DNA of 46,236 nucleotides, from the NCBI GenBank assembly GCA_017995345.1, contig JAGOJA010000002.1:18930-65165 (forward strand). Reading direction: 5' to 3'. The position numbers and the translations under genes were made by a program. Of this stretch, positions 39,240-46,236 are shown piece after piece. This DNA comes from Flavobacterium sp. (GTDB taxonomy: Bacteria > Bacteroidota > Bacteroidia > Flavobacteriales > Flavobacteriaceae). Each line of letters starts with the position of its first letter. Within the stretch, counting starts at the first letter, position 1. The notes below the pieces were generated by a model, which was given only the letters and a program-made list of their open reading frames with translations, ran no database searches and was not told the DNA's origin.

Positions 39240-41937
39240 CATTGGACTCTTAATAATATTAATGCTTTATCTGTCAATTCTTTTTTTTATTGCCCATTGG
39301 TCTGAAAAAAGAAACCATTCGAAATGGACAAATAATCCCTACATCTATTCCTTTTCATTAGCCGTATATTGTACAGCCTGGACTTACTACGGAAGTATTG
39401 GTGTTGCTGCAGAATCCGGTTTGAGTTATTTACCTATTTATTTAGGCCCCATATTAATTATCCCATCGTGGATGATTATTCTCAGGAAAATTATCCGAAT
39501 TTCGAGAGTAAATAAAATCTCCAGTATTGCAGATTTTATTTCTTTACGATATGGAAACAGTAGATTTCTTGGTGCACTGGTTACTATAATTTGTGTTTTT
39601 AGTATCTTGCCTTACATTTCTTTGCAACTAAAATCAATTTCAGACACCTTTCATATTGTTACAAAAACACAATCGAGTGACAATATTTTCACAGACACCA
39701 CAACCTATGTTTGTATTGCTTTGGCTTTATTTGCTTCCTATTACGGGACGAAATATGTAGATGCTTCCGAAAAAAGACGCGGAATAGTAACTGCTGTAGC
39801 CATGGAGTCTATCTTGAAATTAGTTTTCTTTATAATAATTGGTGTGTATGTAACTTATTTTGTTTTTGATGGGTTTGATGACATCTATCAAAAAGCTTCT
39901 CTACTTAACAATTTTGATGAAAAAAACACGATAGGCGGAATTACAAACGGAATTAACTGGTTCTTTCTTTGTGTTTTATCCATGTTTGCCATTTTCCTAT
40001 TACCACGACAATTCCACACAGCGATTGTCGAAAACAATAAAGAAACCCACATCCGAACAGCAATCTGGTTATTTCCATTATATCTACTCCTTTTTAATCT
40101 TTTTGTGTTTCCAATAGCGTGGGGAGGCAATATCCTTTTTGAAGGTAAAGACCATAATTCCGACACCTATTCCTTGTTGATTCCACAGTTTTTTGATAAT
40201 AACATATTGACTGTTTTAGTGTTTTTAGGCGGATTTTCAGCAGCCATTTCGATGATCATTGTATCCTCAATTGCGCTTGCAACCATGTTGAGCAACAACT
40301 TATTGATTCCCTATGGATTCATTGGTTCACTAGAAAATTCTTCGCAGGAAAAGAACAACAAACGTATTGTAATCAGCCGAAAAATAGGGATTTTTTCTCT
40401 TATTATTTTGGCGTATGCCATCTATAGACTTTTCATTCTGGACTATTCTTTGGTTTCCATCGGATTAGTATCTTTTGTTATAATAGCGCAATTAGCCCCA
40501 TCTTTTTTTTGTGCATTATTCTGGAAAAGAGGTTCTAAATCTGGTGCAGTTACGGGAATTATTCTTGGATTTTTATCTTGTTTTTACACATTGTTAATTC
40601 CATACGGCATTGGAATCACAAAATCAACCAGTCTTTTTATTCAAGAAGGACCTTGGGGAATTGTGTTTTTAAAACCGTTCGAGCTTTTTGGGTTGGATTA
40701 TTTAGAACCAATCCCACATGCGGTTTTTTGGAGCTTACTAATTAACATCCTAAGTTACTTAGCAATATCCGTGAGTTTCAACGGGAATTACAGAGAACGC
40801 AATTATGCTGAAATGTTTGTGGATATTGACAAATACATTACCAACCACGAAAACGCTTTTGTATGGAAAGGAACTGCTTATATTTCCGATATTCAAAAAG
40901 TATTGCAGCGGTTTTTGGGTGAAGACAGAACAAAACGAGCACTGACTATTTTTAACTTAAAATACAATATCGATAAAAATATTACCACCGCCGACGCCCG
41001 TTTTATAAAATTTGCTGAGAATTTATTAACGGGACACATTGGTACGGCTTCCGCCAAAATACTAATATCGAGCGTAGTCAAAGAAGATAAAATTAGTTTG
41101 CCCGAAGTATTGCGAATTTTGGAGGAATCCAAGGAAAACCTCATCATCAATAAAAAACTGACGGACACTTCGCATGAATTAAAAAAGATATCCGAACAAT
41201 TAAAAAATGCTAATTTAGAATTAATAAACAAAGACATTCAAAAAGATGAATTTCTAGACACCGTTACCCACGAACTAAGAACACCAATTACAGCCATTCG
41301 CGCTGCCAGTGAAATCCTTCATGATGATGACGATATTCCCGAAGAATTAAAAAAGCAGTTTTTGCAAAATATCATTTCCGAATCAGACAGACTGAACCGT
41401 TTGATTGATAAAATTCTAGATTTAGAAAAATTTGAAACTGGAAAGCAAAAAATTTATTTATCTAAAAACGACATTTCAATAACGATAAAAAAAACATTGG
41501 ATTCACTTCAACAATTGATTAAAAACAAAAAAATAGAGGTCGAATTCAATCAAAATTCCCACGAAATTAAAGCATTCTATGACGAGGAGCGAATTATTCA
41601 AGTGGTACATAATTTAATATCGAATGCCATAAAATTTTGTTCAGAAACAGACGGAAAAATACAAATTTCCATTCATGAAAACAAAGACAATGTTGAAGTC
41701 AAAATTCACAACAATGGCAAGGGAGTTAAGAAAGAAGATTTCGAGGCTATTTTTGATAAATTTTATCAATCTCGAAATCAAAATGTAAAAAAACCAATAG
41801 GAAGCGGGTTGGGTTTAGCTATTTGTAAAAAAATTATTGAACATCACAAAGGTAGTATTTGGGCCGAAGATGATATAACTGAAGGAGCTACTTTCAGCTT
41901 TATATTACCCAATTACAACACACCAGAAAATAGTTGA
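39232..41937 (+). CDS. CrbS-like hybrid of SLC5 transporter, STAC domain and histidine kinase
   Basis: A sensor kinase whose input domain is a complete SSS/SLC5-like transporter. Order over 901 residues: about 13 membrane helices (1-520) with AWTYYGSIGVAAESG and ISSIADFISLRYGNS, a linker, a STAC-type domain (about 590-645; GTASAKILISSVVKE), a short coiled coil, HisKA with His680 in THELRTP, and an HATPase domain with NLISNAIKF, HNNGKGV and GSGLGLAICKK. No PAS and no C-terminal receiver domain are seen. CrbS in Vibrio and related bacteria controls acs expression; the position before a receiver and two acyl-CoA synthetases supports the same pathway here. Confidence 0.93.
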   Translation: MNSIGLLIILMLYLSILFFIAHWSEKRNHSKWTNNPYIYSFSLAVYCTAWTYYGSIGVAAESGLSYLPIYLGPILIIPSWMIILRKIIRISRVNKISSIADFISLRYGNSRFLGALVTIICVFSILPYISLQLKSISDTFHIVTKTQSSDNIFTDTTTYVCIALALFASYYGTKYVDASEKRRGIVTAVAMESILKLVFFIIIGVYVTYFVFDGFDDIYQKASLLNNFDEKNTIGGITNGINWFFLCVLSMFAIFLLPRQFHTAIVENNKETHIRTAIWLFPLYLLLFNLFVFPIAWGGNILFEGKDHNSDTYSLLIPQFFDNNILTVLVFLGGFSAAISMIIVSSIALATMLSNNLLIPYGFIGSLENSSQEKNNKRIVISRKIGIFSLIILAYAIYRLFILDYSLVSIGLVSFVIIAQLAPSFFCALFWKRGSKSGAVTGIILGFLSCFYTLLIPYGIGITKSTSLFIQEGPWGIVFLKPFELFGLDYLEPIPHAVFWSLLINILSYLAISVSFNGNYRERNYAEMFVDIDKYITNHENAFVWKGTAYISDIQKVLQRFLGEDRTKRALTIFNLKYNIDKNITTADARFIKFAENLLTGHIGTASAKILISSVVKEDKISLPEVLRILEESKENLIINKKLTDTSHELKKISEQLKNANLELINKDIQKDEFLDTVTHELRTPITAIRAASEILHDDDDIPEELKKQFLQNIISESDRLNRLIDKILDLEKFETGKQKIYLSKNDISITIKKTLDSLQQLIKNKKIEVEFNQNSHEIKAFYDEERIIQVVHNLISNAIKFCSETDGKIQISIHENKDNVEVKIHNNGKGVKKEDFEAIFDKFYQSRNQNVKKPIGSGLGLAICKKIIEHHKGSIWAEDDITEGATFSFILPNYNTPENS

Positions 41938-41941
41938 AAAA

Positions 41942-42304
41942 ATGAAGAAGATTTTAATTGTAGATGACGAACCAAATATTGTAATGTCGCTGGAATATGC
42001 TTTCAAAAAGAACAACTTTGAAGTTTTCATAGCTCGCGATGGGCAGGAAGCATTAGATATTCTAGAAAAACAACTTCCGGATGTGATCATCTTGGATGTG
42101 ATGATGCCTATGGTGGACGGTTATGCCACCTTGAAACAAATAAAAAACGACGAACGACTGCGGCATTGCAAAGTGATTTTCCTCTCAGCAAAAAACAAGG
42201 AAAAAGATATTGAGAAAGGACTTTCCTTAGGGGCCAATTTATACGTCGTCAAGCCGTTCTCAGTTAAAAAGATAGTCGATCAAGTTAATGAATTAATTCA
42301 ATAA
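41942..42304 (+). CDS. Receiver-only response regulator
   Basis: A 120-residue CheY-like protein: acidic pocket Asp8/Asp9 (LIVDDEPN), phosphorylation site Asp52 (LDVMMP), Ser82 and Lys104 (VVKPFS). It ends just after the last receiver helix, and the stop is followed after 12 nt by the next gene, so there is no room for a DNA-binding or enzymatic output domain. It starts 4 nt after the kinase stop and is surely its partner. CrbR, the regulator in gamma-proteobacteria, has a LuxR-type DNA-binding domain, so the signal path must differ here. Confidence 0.94.
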   Translation: MKKILIVDDEPNIVMSLEYAFKKNNFEVFIARDGQEALDILEKQLPDVIILDVMMPMVDGYATLKQIKNDERLRHCKVIFLSAKNKEKDIEKGLSLGANLYVVKPFSVKKIVDQVNELIQ

Positions 42305-42316
42305 AAAATCAACACA

Positions 42317-44212
42317 ATGAAATACAAGGAAATTTACGAGGAAAGCATTGAGCAGCCAGAAAAATTCTGGAAAAAGCAGGCTGATGCAATTGATTGGTAC
42401 AACAAACCGAAGGAAATTTTGTCAAAAGACAAAAATGGATATCCGCTTTGGTACCAAGATGGAGAATTAAACATTTGCTACCTAACTTTAGACAAACACG
42501 TTGAGGATGGTTACGGAGATCAAGTAGCTTTCATTTATGATTCTCCTGTAACACAAACCATAAAAAAATACACTTTTTCGGAAGTAAAAACTGAAGTGGC
42601 AAAACTCGCAGGAGGGATGCAGTCACTAGGAATGAAAAAAGGCGACACCGCTATAATTTACATGCCAATGATTCCCCAAACTGCTTTTGCTATGCTGGCT
42701 TGCGCTAGAATTGGCGTAATCCATTCTGTAGTTTTTGGAGGCTTTGCGCCACATGAATTGGCTATCAGAATTGACGATTGCAAACCCAGAGTGATTATCA
42801 CCGCCTCTTCTGGAATCGAGGTTGACCGTTTAATCGCCTACAAACCATTAGTTGACGAAGCCATTACTCTCGCTTCACACCGACCAAAAAAAGTGATTGT
42901 TTTAAATAGAAAATTAGGTGCCAGAGTTCCGTTTAAAAAATACGATATCGATTATGACGCATTGGTTTATGGCTCAGAAGAAGCGCCTTGCGTCCCTGTG
43001 AATTCAAATCATCCGTTGTATATTTTATACACATCTGGCACTACGGGCAAGCCAAAAGGAATCGTGAGAGATACCGGCGGTTATGCCGTTGCATTGAAAT
43101 TTTCTATGAAATACATCTATAATGTAAAGGAAGGAGAAACCTTTTGGGCCGCTTCGGATATGGGTTGGGCAGTTGGACACAGCTATATTCTTTACGGCCC
43201 ATTGCTGAACAGAAATTCGACTATAATTTTCGAAGGGAAACCCATAAAAACTCCAGATGCTAGTACGTTTTGGAGAATAATAGCAGAGCATAAAGTAGGC
43301 ACCATGTTTACAGCTCCAACCGCCATCAGAGCCATCAAGAAAGAAGATCCCGACGGAGAATTTATCAAACAATATGATTTAAGTGCGCTGAAAAATCAAT
43401 TTTTGGCGGGAGAACGTTGTGACAATGCTACCATAGAATGGTACCAACAGCACATTCCTATCCCAGTAATTGACCATTGGTGGCAAACAGAATCAGGCTG
43501 GCCAATGGTTGCTAATTCTCTTGGTATTGAACAAATGTTGGTAAAACCCGGTTCAGCAACAAAAGCAGTTTGTGGATACGACATTCGGATTTTTAATGAA
43601 AATGGTGAAGAATTAAACGCAAATGAAGAAGGTTTAGTGGTTGTAAAACTTCCATTGCCTCCTGGAAATATGCTCGGAATTTGGGAGAACGAAACACGCT
43701 TTAAAGCCAGTTATTTTAGTAAATTTGACGGATACTATCTCTCAGGTGATGGTGGATATAAAGATGAAGACGGTTATGTATTCATCACTGGAAGAACCGA
43801 TGATGTAATTAATGTAGCAGGACACCGATTATCAACTGCCGAAATGGAGGAAATTGTTGCTTCCCACCAATCCGTTGCTGAATGTGCTGTTATTGGAATT
43901 CATGATGAATTAAAAGGGCAAGTTCCTTTGGCCTTGGTTGTAACCAAATTAGGAAACGAAATCGAGCAGTATCAGTTGGAACAAGAAATTATCAAACTGG
44001 TTAGACAACAAATTGGGGCTGTTGCTTCTTTACGAAATGTAGTTGTTGTGCATCGACTACCAAAAACGCGCTCTGGAAAAATTCTCCGAAAACTGATGCG
44101 TAGTATTGCCGATGGTGATGAATTTCAAATTCCTTCTACCATTGATGATGAATCAATAGTAGGGGAAATCATCGCCTCATTAACAAAGTATAAAACGGGT
44201 ATTAACATATAA
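42317..44212 (+). CDS. Acyl-CoA synthetase, propionyl-CoA synthetase (PrpE/ACSS3)-like
   Basis: AMP-forming ligase activating a short-chain fatty acid to its CoA thioester. Seen over 631 residues: an N-terminal ACAS_N region with QPEKFWKKQADAIDWY, the P-loop YTSGTTGKPKGIVRDTGGYAVA, HWWQTESGWP, the hinge/core GRTDDVINVAGHRLST, and the adenylation Lys588 in KTRSGKILRK, the site acetylated in Acs-type enzymes. The combination VRDTGG and TESGWP points to the propionyl-CoA synthetase/ACSS3 branch rather than acetyl-CoA synthetase. It lies 12 nt after the response regulator and 13 nt before acs, in one operon. Confidence 0.9.
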   Translation: MKYKEIYEESIEQPEKFWKKQADAIDWYNKPKEILSKDKNGYPLWYQDGELNICYLTLDKHVEDGYGDQVAFIYDSPVTQTIKKYTFSEVKTEVAKLAGGMQSLGMKKGDTAIIYMPMIPQTAFAMLACARIGVIHSVVFGGFAPHELAIRIDDCKPRVIITASSGIEVDRLIAYKPLVDEAITLASHRPKKVIVLNRKLGARVPFKKYDIDYDALVYGSEEAPCVPVNSNHPLYILYTSGTTGKPKGIVRDTGGYAVALKFSMKYIYNVKEGETFWAASDMGWAVGHSYILYGPLLNRNSTIIFEGKPIKTPDASTFWRIIAEHKVGTMFTAPTAIRAIKKEDPDGEFIKQYDLSALKNQFLAGERCDNATIEWYQQHIPIPVIDHWWQTESGWPMVANSLGIEQMLVKPGSATKAVCGYDIRIFNENGEELNANEEGLVVVKLPLPPGNMLGIWENETRFKASYFSKFDGYYLSGDGGYKDEDGYVFITGRTDDVINVAGHRLSTAEMEEIVASHQSVAECAVIGIHDELKGQVPLALVVTKLGNEIEQYQLEQEIIKLVRQQIGAVASLRNVVVVHRLPKTRSGKILRKLMRSIADGDEFQIPSTIDDESIVGEIIASLTKYKTGINI

Positions 44213-44225
44213 ATTTATTAAAATC

Positions 44226-46133
44226 ATGAGTTACTATAAAATTAAAAATTTAGAAGAGTATTTCAAACATTACAAAAAATCAGTCCGTGAACCTAGAAAA
44301 TTTTGGGAGAAAGTGGCGTCTGAGAATTTCACTTGGTATCAGGAATGGGACAAAGTAGTCGATTTCAATATGGCTGAAGCTGAAATAAAATGGTTTACAA
44401 ATGCTAAAGTAAACATTGTAAAAAATTGTATCGACAGACATCTTGCCAAAAAAGGAGATAAAACAGCCATCATTTTTGAACCGAATGATCCAACGGAACA
44501 AGCCTTACACATTACCTACAATGAATTGCACGAACGTGTTTGTAAAATGGCAAATGTGTTAAAGGAACAAGGCATAGAAAAGGGAGATCGGGTTTGTATT
44601 TATTTGCCTATGATTCCTGAATTAGCGATTTCCATTTTGGCTTGTGCTAGAATTGGAGCCATTCACTCCGTTATCTTTGCAGGATTTTCCGCATCGGCAG
44701 TAAATTCGAGAATAAATGACAGCCAATGCAAAATGGTTATTACCTCTGATGGTGGGTATCGAGGTAACAAAACCATCGATTTAAAAAGTATTGTTGATGA
44801 AGCCTTATTGAATAGTCCTTCTGTGAAAAACGTTTTGGTAGTTAAAAGAATCAACACAGACATCGATATGAAAGAAGGTCGTGACCAGTGGTTGCAACCA
44901 CTTTTAGACAAAGCATCAGACAATAATGCAGCCGAAATCATGGATGCCGAAGATCCTTTGTTCATCCTTTACACGTCTGGTTCTACAGGAAAACCAAAAG
45001 GAATGGTTCATACTACAGCTGGCTACATGGTTTATGCCGCTTACACGTTCAAGAATGTGTTCAATTATGAAGAAAACGATATTTTTTGGTGTACAGCGGA
45101 TATTGGTTGGATTACCGGACATTCCTACATCCTTTATGGTCCTTTATTAAATGGTGCGACTACTGTAATTTTCGAAGGTGTTCCTTCTTATCCTGATTTT
45201 AGCCGTTTTTGGGAAACAATCGAAAAGCACAAAGTTACACAGTTTTACACTGCACCTACGGCAATTCGTGCCTTAGCAAAAGAAAACTTAGAATACGTAC
45301 AAAAATATACTTTAGCATCTTTAAAAGTGATTGGTTCCGTGGGAGAACCTATCAATGAGGAAGCGTGGCATTGGTACAATGATCACGTAGGTGCAAAACG
45401 ATGTCCATTAGTAGATACTTGGTGGCAAACAGAAACTGGTGGTATTCTAATTTCACCTATTGCTTTTGTAACTCCTACAAAACCTACGTACGCTTCCTTA
45501 CCACTGCCTGGAATTCAACCTGTATTGATGGACGAAAAACGAAATGAAATAGAAGGCAACCAAGTCACTGGTAGTCTGTGTATCAAATTTCCATGGCCTG
45601 GAATTGCCCGAACCATTTGGGGCGATCACGAACGCTATAAGGAAACGTACTTTTCTGCCTTTCCAGGTAAATATTTCTCTGGCGACGGTGCTTTGCGCGA
45701 TGAAGTAGGTTACTATAGAATTACGGGACGTGTAGATGATGTGGTTATTGTTTCTGGGCATAATCTAGGAACTGCTCCTATAGAAGATGCTATTAATGAG
45801 CATCCAGCAGTTGCAGAATCAGCTATTGTAGGTTTTCCACATGATATTAAAGGAAGTGCCTTGTACGGTTTTGTAATCCTAAAAGAAACTGGAGAATATC
45901 GCGATAGAGAAAATCTAAGCAAAGAGATTAATCAACAAATCTCAGACCATATTGGACCAATCGCCAAATTGGACAAAATCCAGTTTGTTTCCGGTTTACC
46001 AAAAACCCGTTCCGGAAAAATCATGCGTAGGATTCTGCGTAAGATTGCCGAGGGAGATTATTCAAATTTTGGTGACACCTCAACATTGTTGAATCCTGAA
46101 ATTGTGGACGAAATCAAAGATGGTAAAATTTAA
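44226..46133 (+). CDS. acs: Acetyl-CoA synthetase (AMP-forming)
   Basis: Activates acetate to acetyl-CoA with ATP. Seen over 635 residues: EPRKFWEKVASENFTWYQEWDK at the N-terminus, with REPRKFWE the typical ACAS_N feature; P-loop YTSGSTGKPKGMVHTTAGY; VDTWWQTETGG (acetate-pocket Trp region); GDGALRDEVGYYRITGRVDDVV; and Lys598 in KTRSGKIMRR, equivalent to the regulatory acetylated Lys609 of Salmonella Acs. It is the last gene of the acetate operon, followed by two terminator hairpins. The length is slightly below E. coli Acs (652). Confidence 0.95.
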   Translation: MSYYKIKNLEEYFKHYKKSVREPRKFWEKVASENFTWYQEWDKVVDFNMAEAEIKWFTNAKVNIVKNCIDRHLAKKGDKTAIIFEPNDPTEQALHITYNELHERVCKMANVLKEQGIEKGDRVCIYLPMIPELAISILACARIGAIHSVIFAGFSASAVNSRINDSQCKMVITSDGGYRGNKTIDLKSIVDEALLNSPSVKNVLVVKRINTDIDMKEGRDQWLQPLLDKASDNNAAEIMDAEDPLFILYTSGSTGKPKGMVHTTAGYMVYAAYTFKNVFNYEENDIFWCTADIGWITGHSYILYGPLLNGATTVIFEGVPSYPDFSRFWETIEKHKVTQFYTAPTAIRALAKENLEYVQKYTLASLKVIGSVGEPINEEAWHWYNDHVGAKRCPLVDTWWQTETGGILISPIAFVTPTKPTYASLPLPGIQPVLMDEKRNEIEGNQVTGSLCIKFPWPGIARTIWGDHERYKETYFSAFPGKYFSGDGALRDEVGYYRITGRVDDVVIVSGHNLGTAPIEDAINEHPAVAESAIVGFPHDIKGSALYGFVILKETGEYRDRENLSKEINQQISDHIGPIAKLDKIQFVSGLPKTRSGKIMRRILRKIAEGDYSNFGDTSTLLNPEIVDEIKDGKI

Positions 46134-46156
46134 TTTTTAGTTTTAATTTGTTGTTA

Positions 46157-46190
46157 AAAAACTGCTTCATTTCTGGAGCAGTTTTTTTTT
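46157..46190 (+). terminator. Intrinsic terminator after acs
   Basis: AAAAACTGCT (46157-46166) pairs with AGCAGTTTTT (46177-46186), extended by T-G and C-G pairs around a six-base loop, followed by a T run. It begins 24 nt after the acs stop. Confidence 0.9.
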
Positions 46191-46195
46191 ATACA

Positions 46196-46227
46196 AAAAA
46201 CGGCTGCCTTTTGGGACAGCCGTTTTT
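46196..46227. terminator. Second hairpin terminator at the right edge
   Basis: AAAAACGGCTG (46196-46206) pairs with CAGCCGTTTTT (46217-46227), with CC/GG pairs inside. A-rich and T-rich flanks fit either direction; it may serve a convergent gene just outside the window. Confidence 0.8.
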
Positions 46228-46236
46228 CGTTAATTA

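Noticed and set aside
1-46236. CRISPR array, prophage or integrated element
   Set aside because: No regularly spaced repeats, integrase, phage structural genes or second tRNA copy that could mark an attachment site were seen.

Overview
The window reads as chromosomal DNA of a Flavobacterium-like member of the Bacteroidota (order Flavobacteriales). The evidence is low GC, Bacteroidota-type promoters (TAnnTTTG at -7), almost no Shine-Dalgarno sites, lipobox lipoproteins, a mevalonate-pathway HMG-CoA reductase, and a purH-mreBCD-mrdA-rodA gene order familiar from flavobacteria. It is mostly core genome. I see no prophage, integron, CRISPR array or complete insertion sequence.

Layout. 1-6564 (+): the 3' part of purH, then the elongasome operon mreB-mreC-mreD-mrdA-rodA. 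6686-9985 (-): a secreted DNA/RNA nuclease lipoprotein and a tail-specific protease. 10216-15146 (+): surE with an overlapping small membrane protein, lpxB, an NlpC/P60 lipoprotein and comEC. 15154-21256 (-): a peptide-use cluster transcribed as dipeptidyl peptidase IV, two POT peptide transporters and a periplasmic thioredoxin-like protein. 21435-23727 (+): class II HMG-CoA reductase and a GYDIA-type GHMP kinase. 23839-30094 (-): an envelope cluster transcribed as coaX, an outer-membrane barrel, lptC, a small membrane protein and a CNNM/CorC protein, with a PpiD-like foldase after it. 30193-30268 (+): tRNA-Phe. 30402-33014 (-): ketone-body use (scoB, scoA, 3-hydroxybutyrate dehydrogenase) preceded by a decayed alpha/beta hydrolase.

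33230-46133 is the most interesting part, a short-chain-fatty-acid (acetate/propionate) module. A DnaQ-like exonuclease and a cNMP/CBS/DUF294 protein point left. Pointing right are an IS1-InsA-like zinc-ribbon/HTH protein, a decayed porin, the DUF4212 plus SSS symporter pair, a 64-aa membrane protein, a CrbS-like SLC5-STAC histidine kinase, a receiver-only response regulator, and two acyl-CoA synthetases (PrpE/ACSS3-like and Acs). The set resembles the CrbS/R acetate-scavenging switch of gamma-proteobacteria, but the regulator has no DNA-binding domain. The orphan InsA-like protein at the divergent junction is a candidate for the missing output.

Several start codons were moved to internal ATGs, where the longest open frame began at an unlikely TTG or GTG or carried a non-family N-terminal extension. 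Functions are inferred from motifs read by eye. No database search was run.
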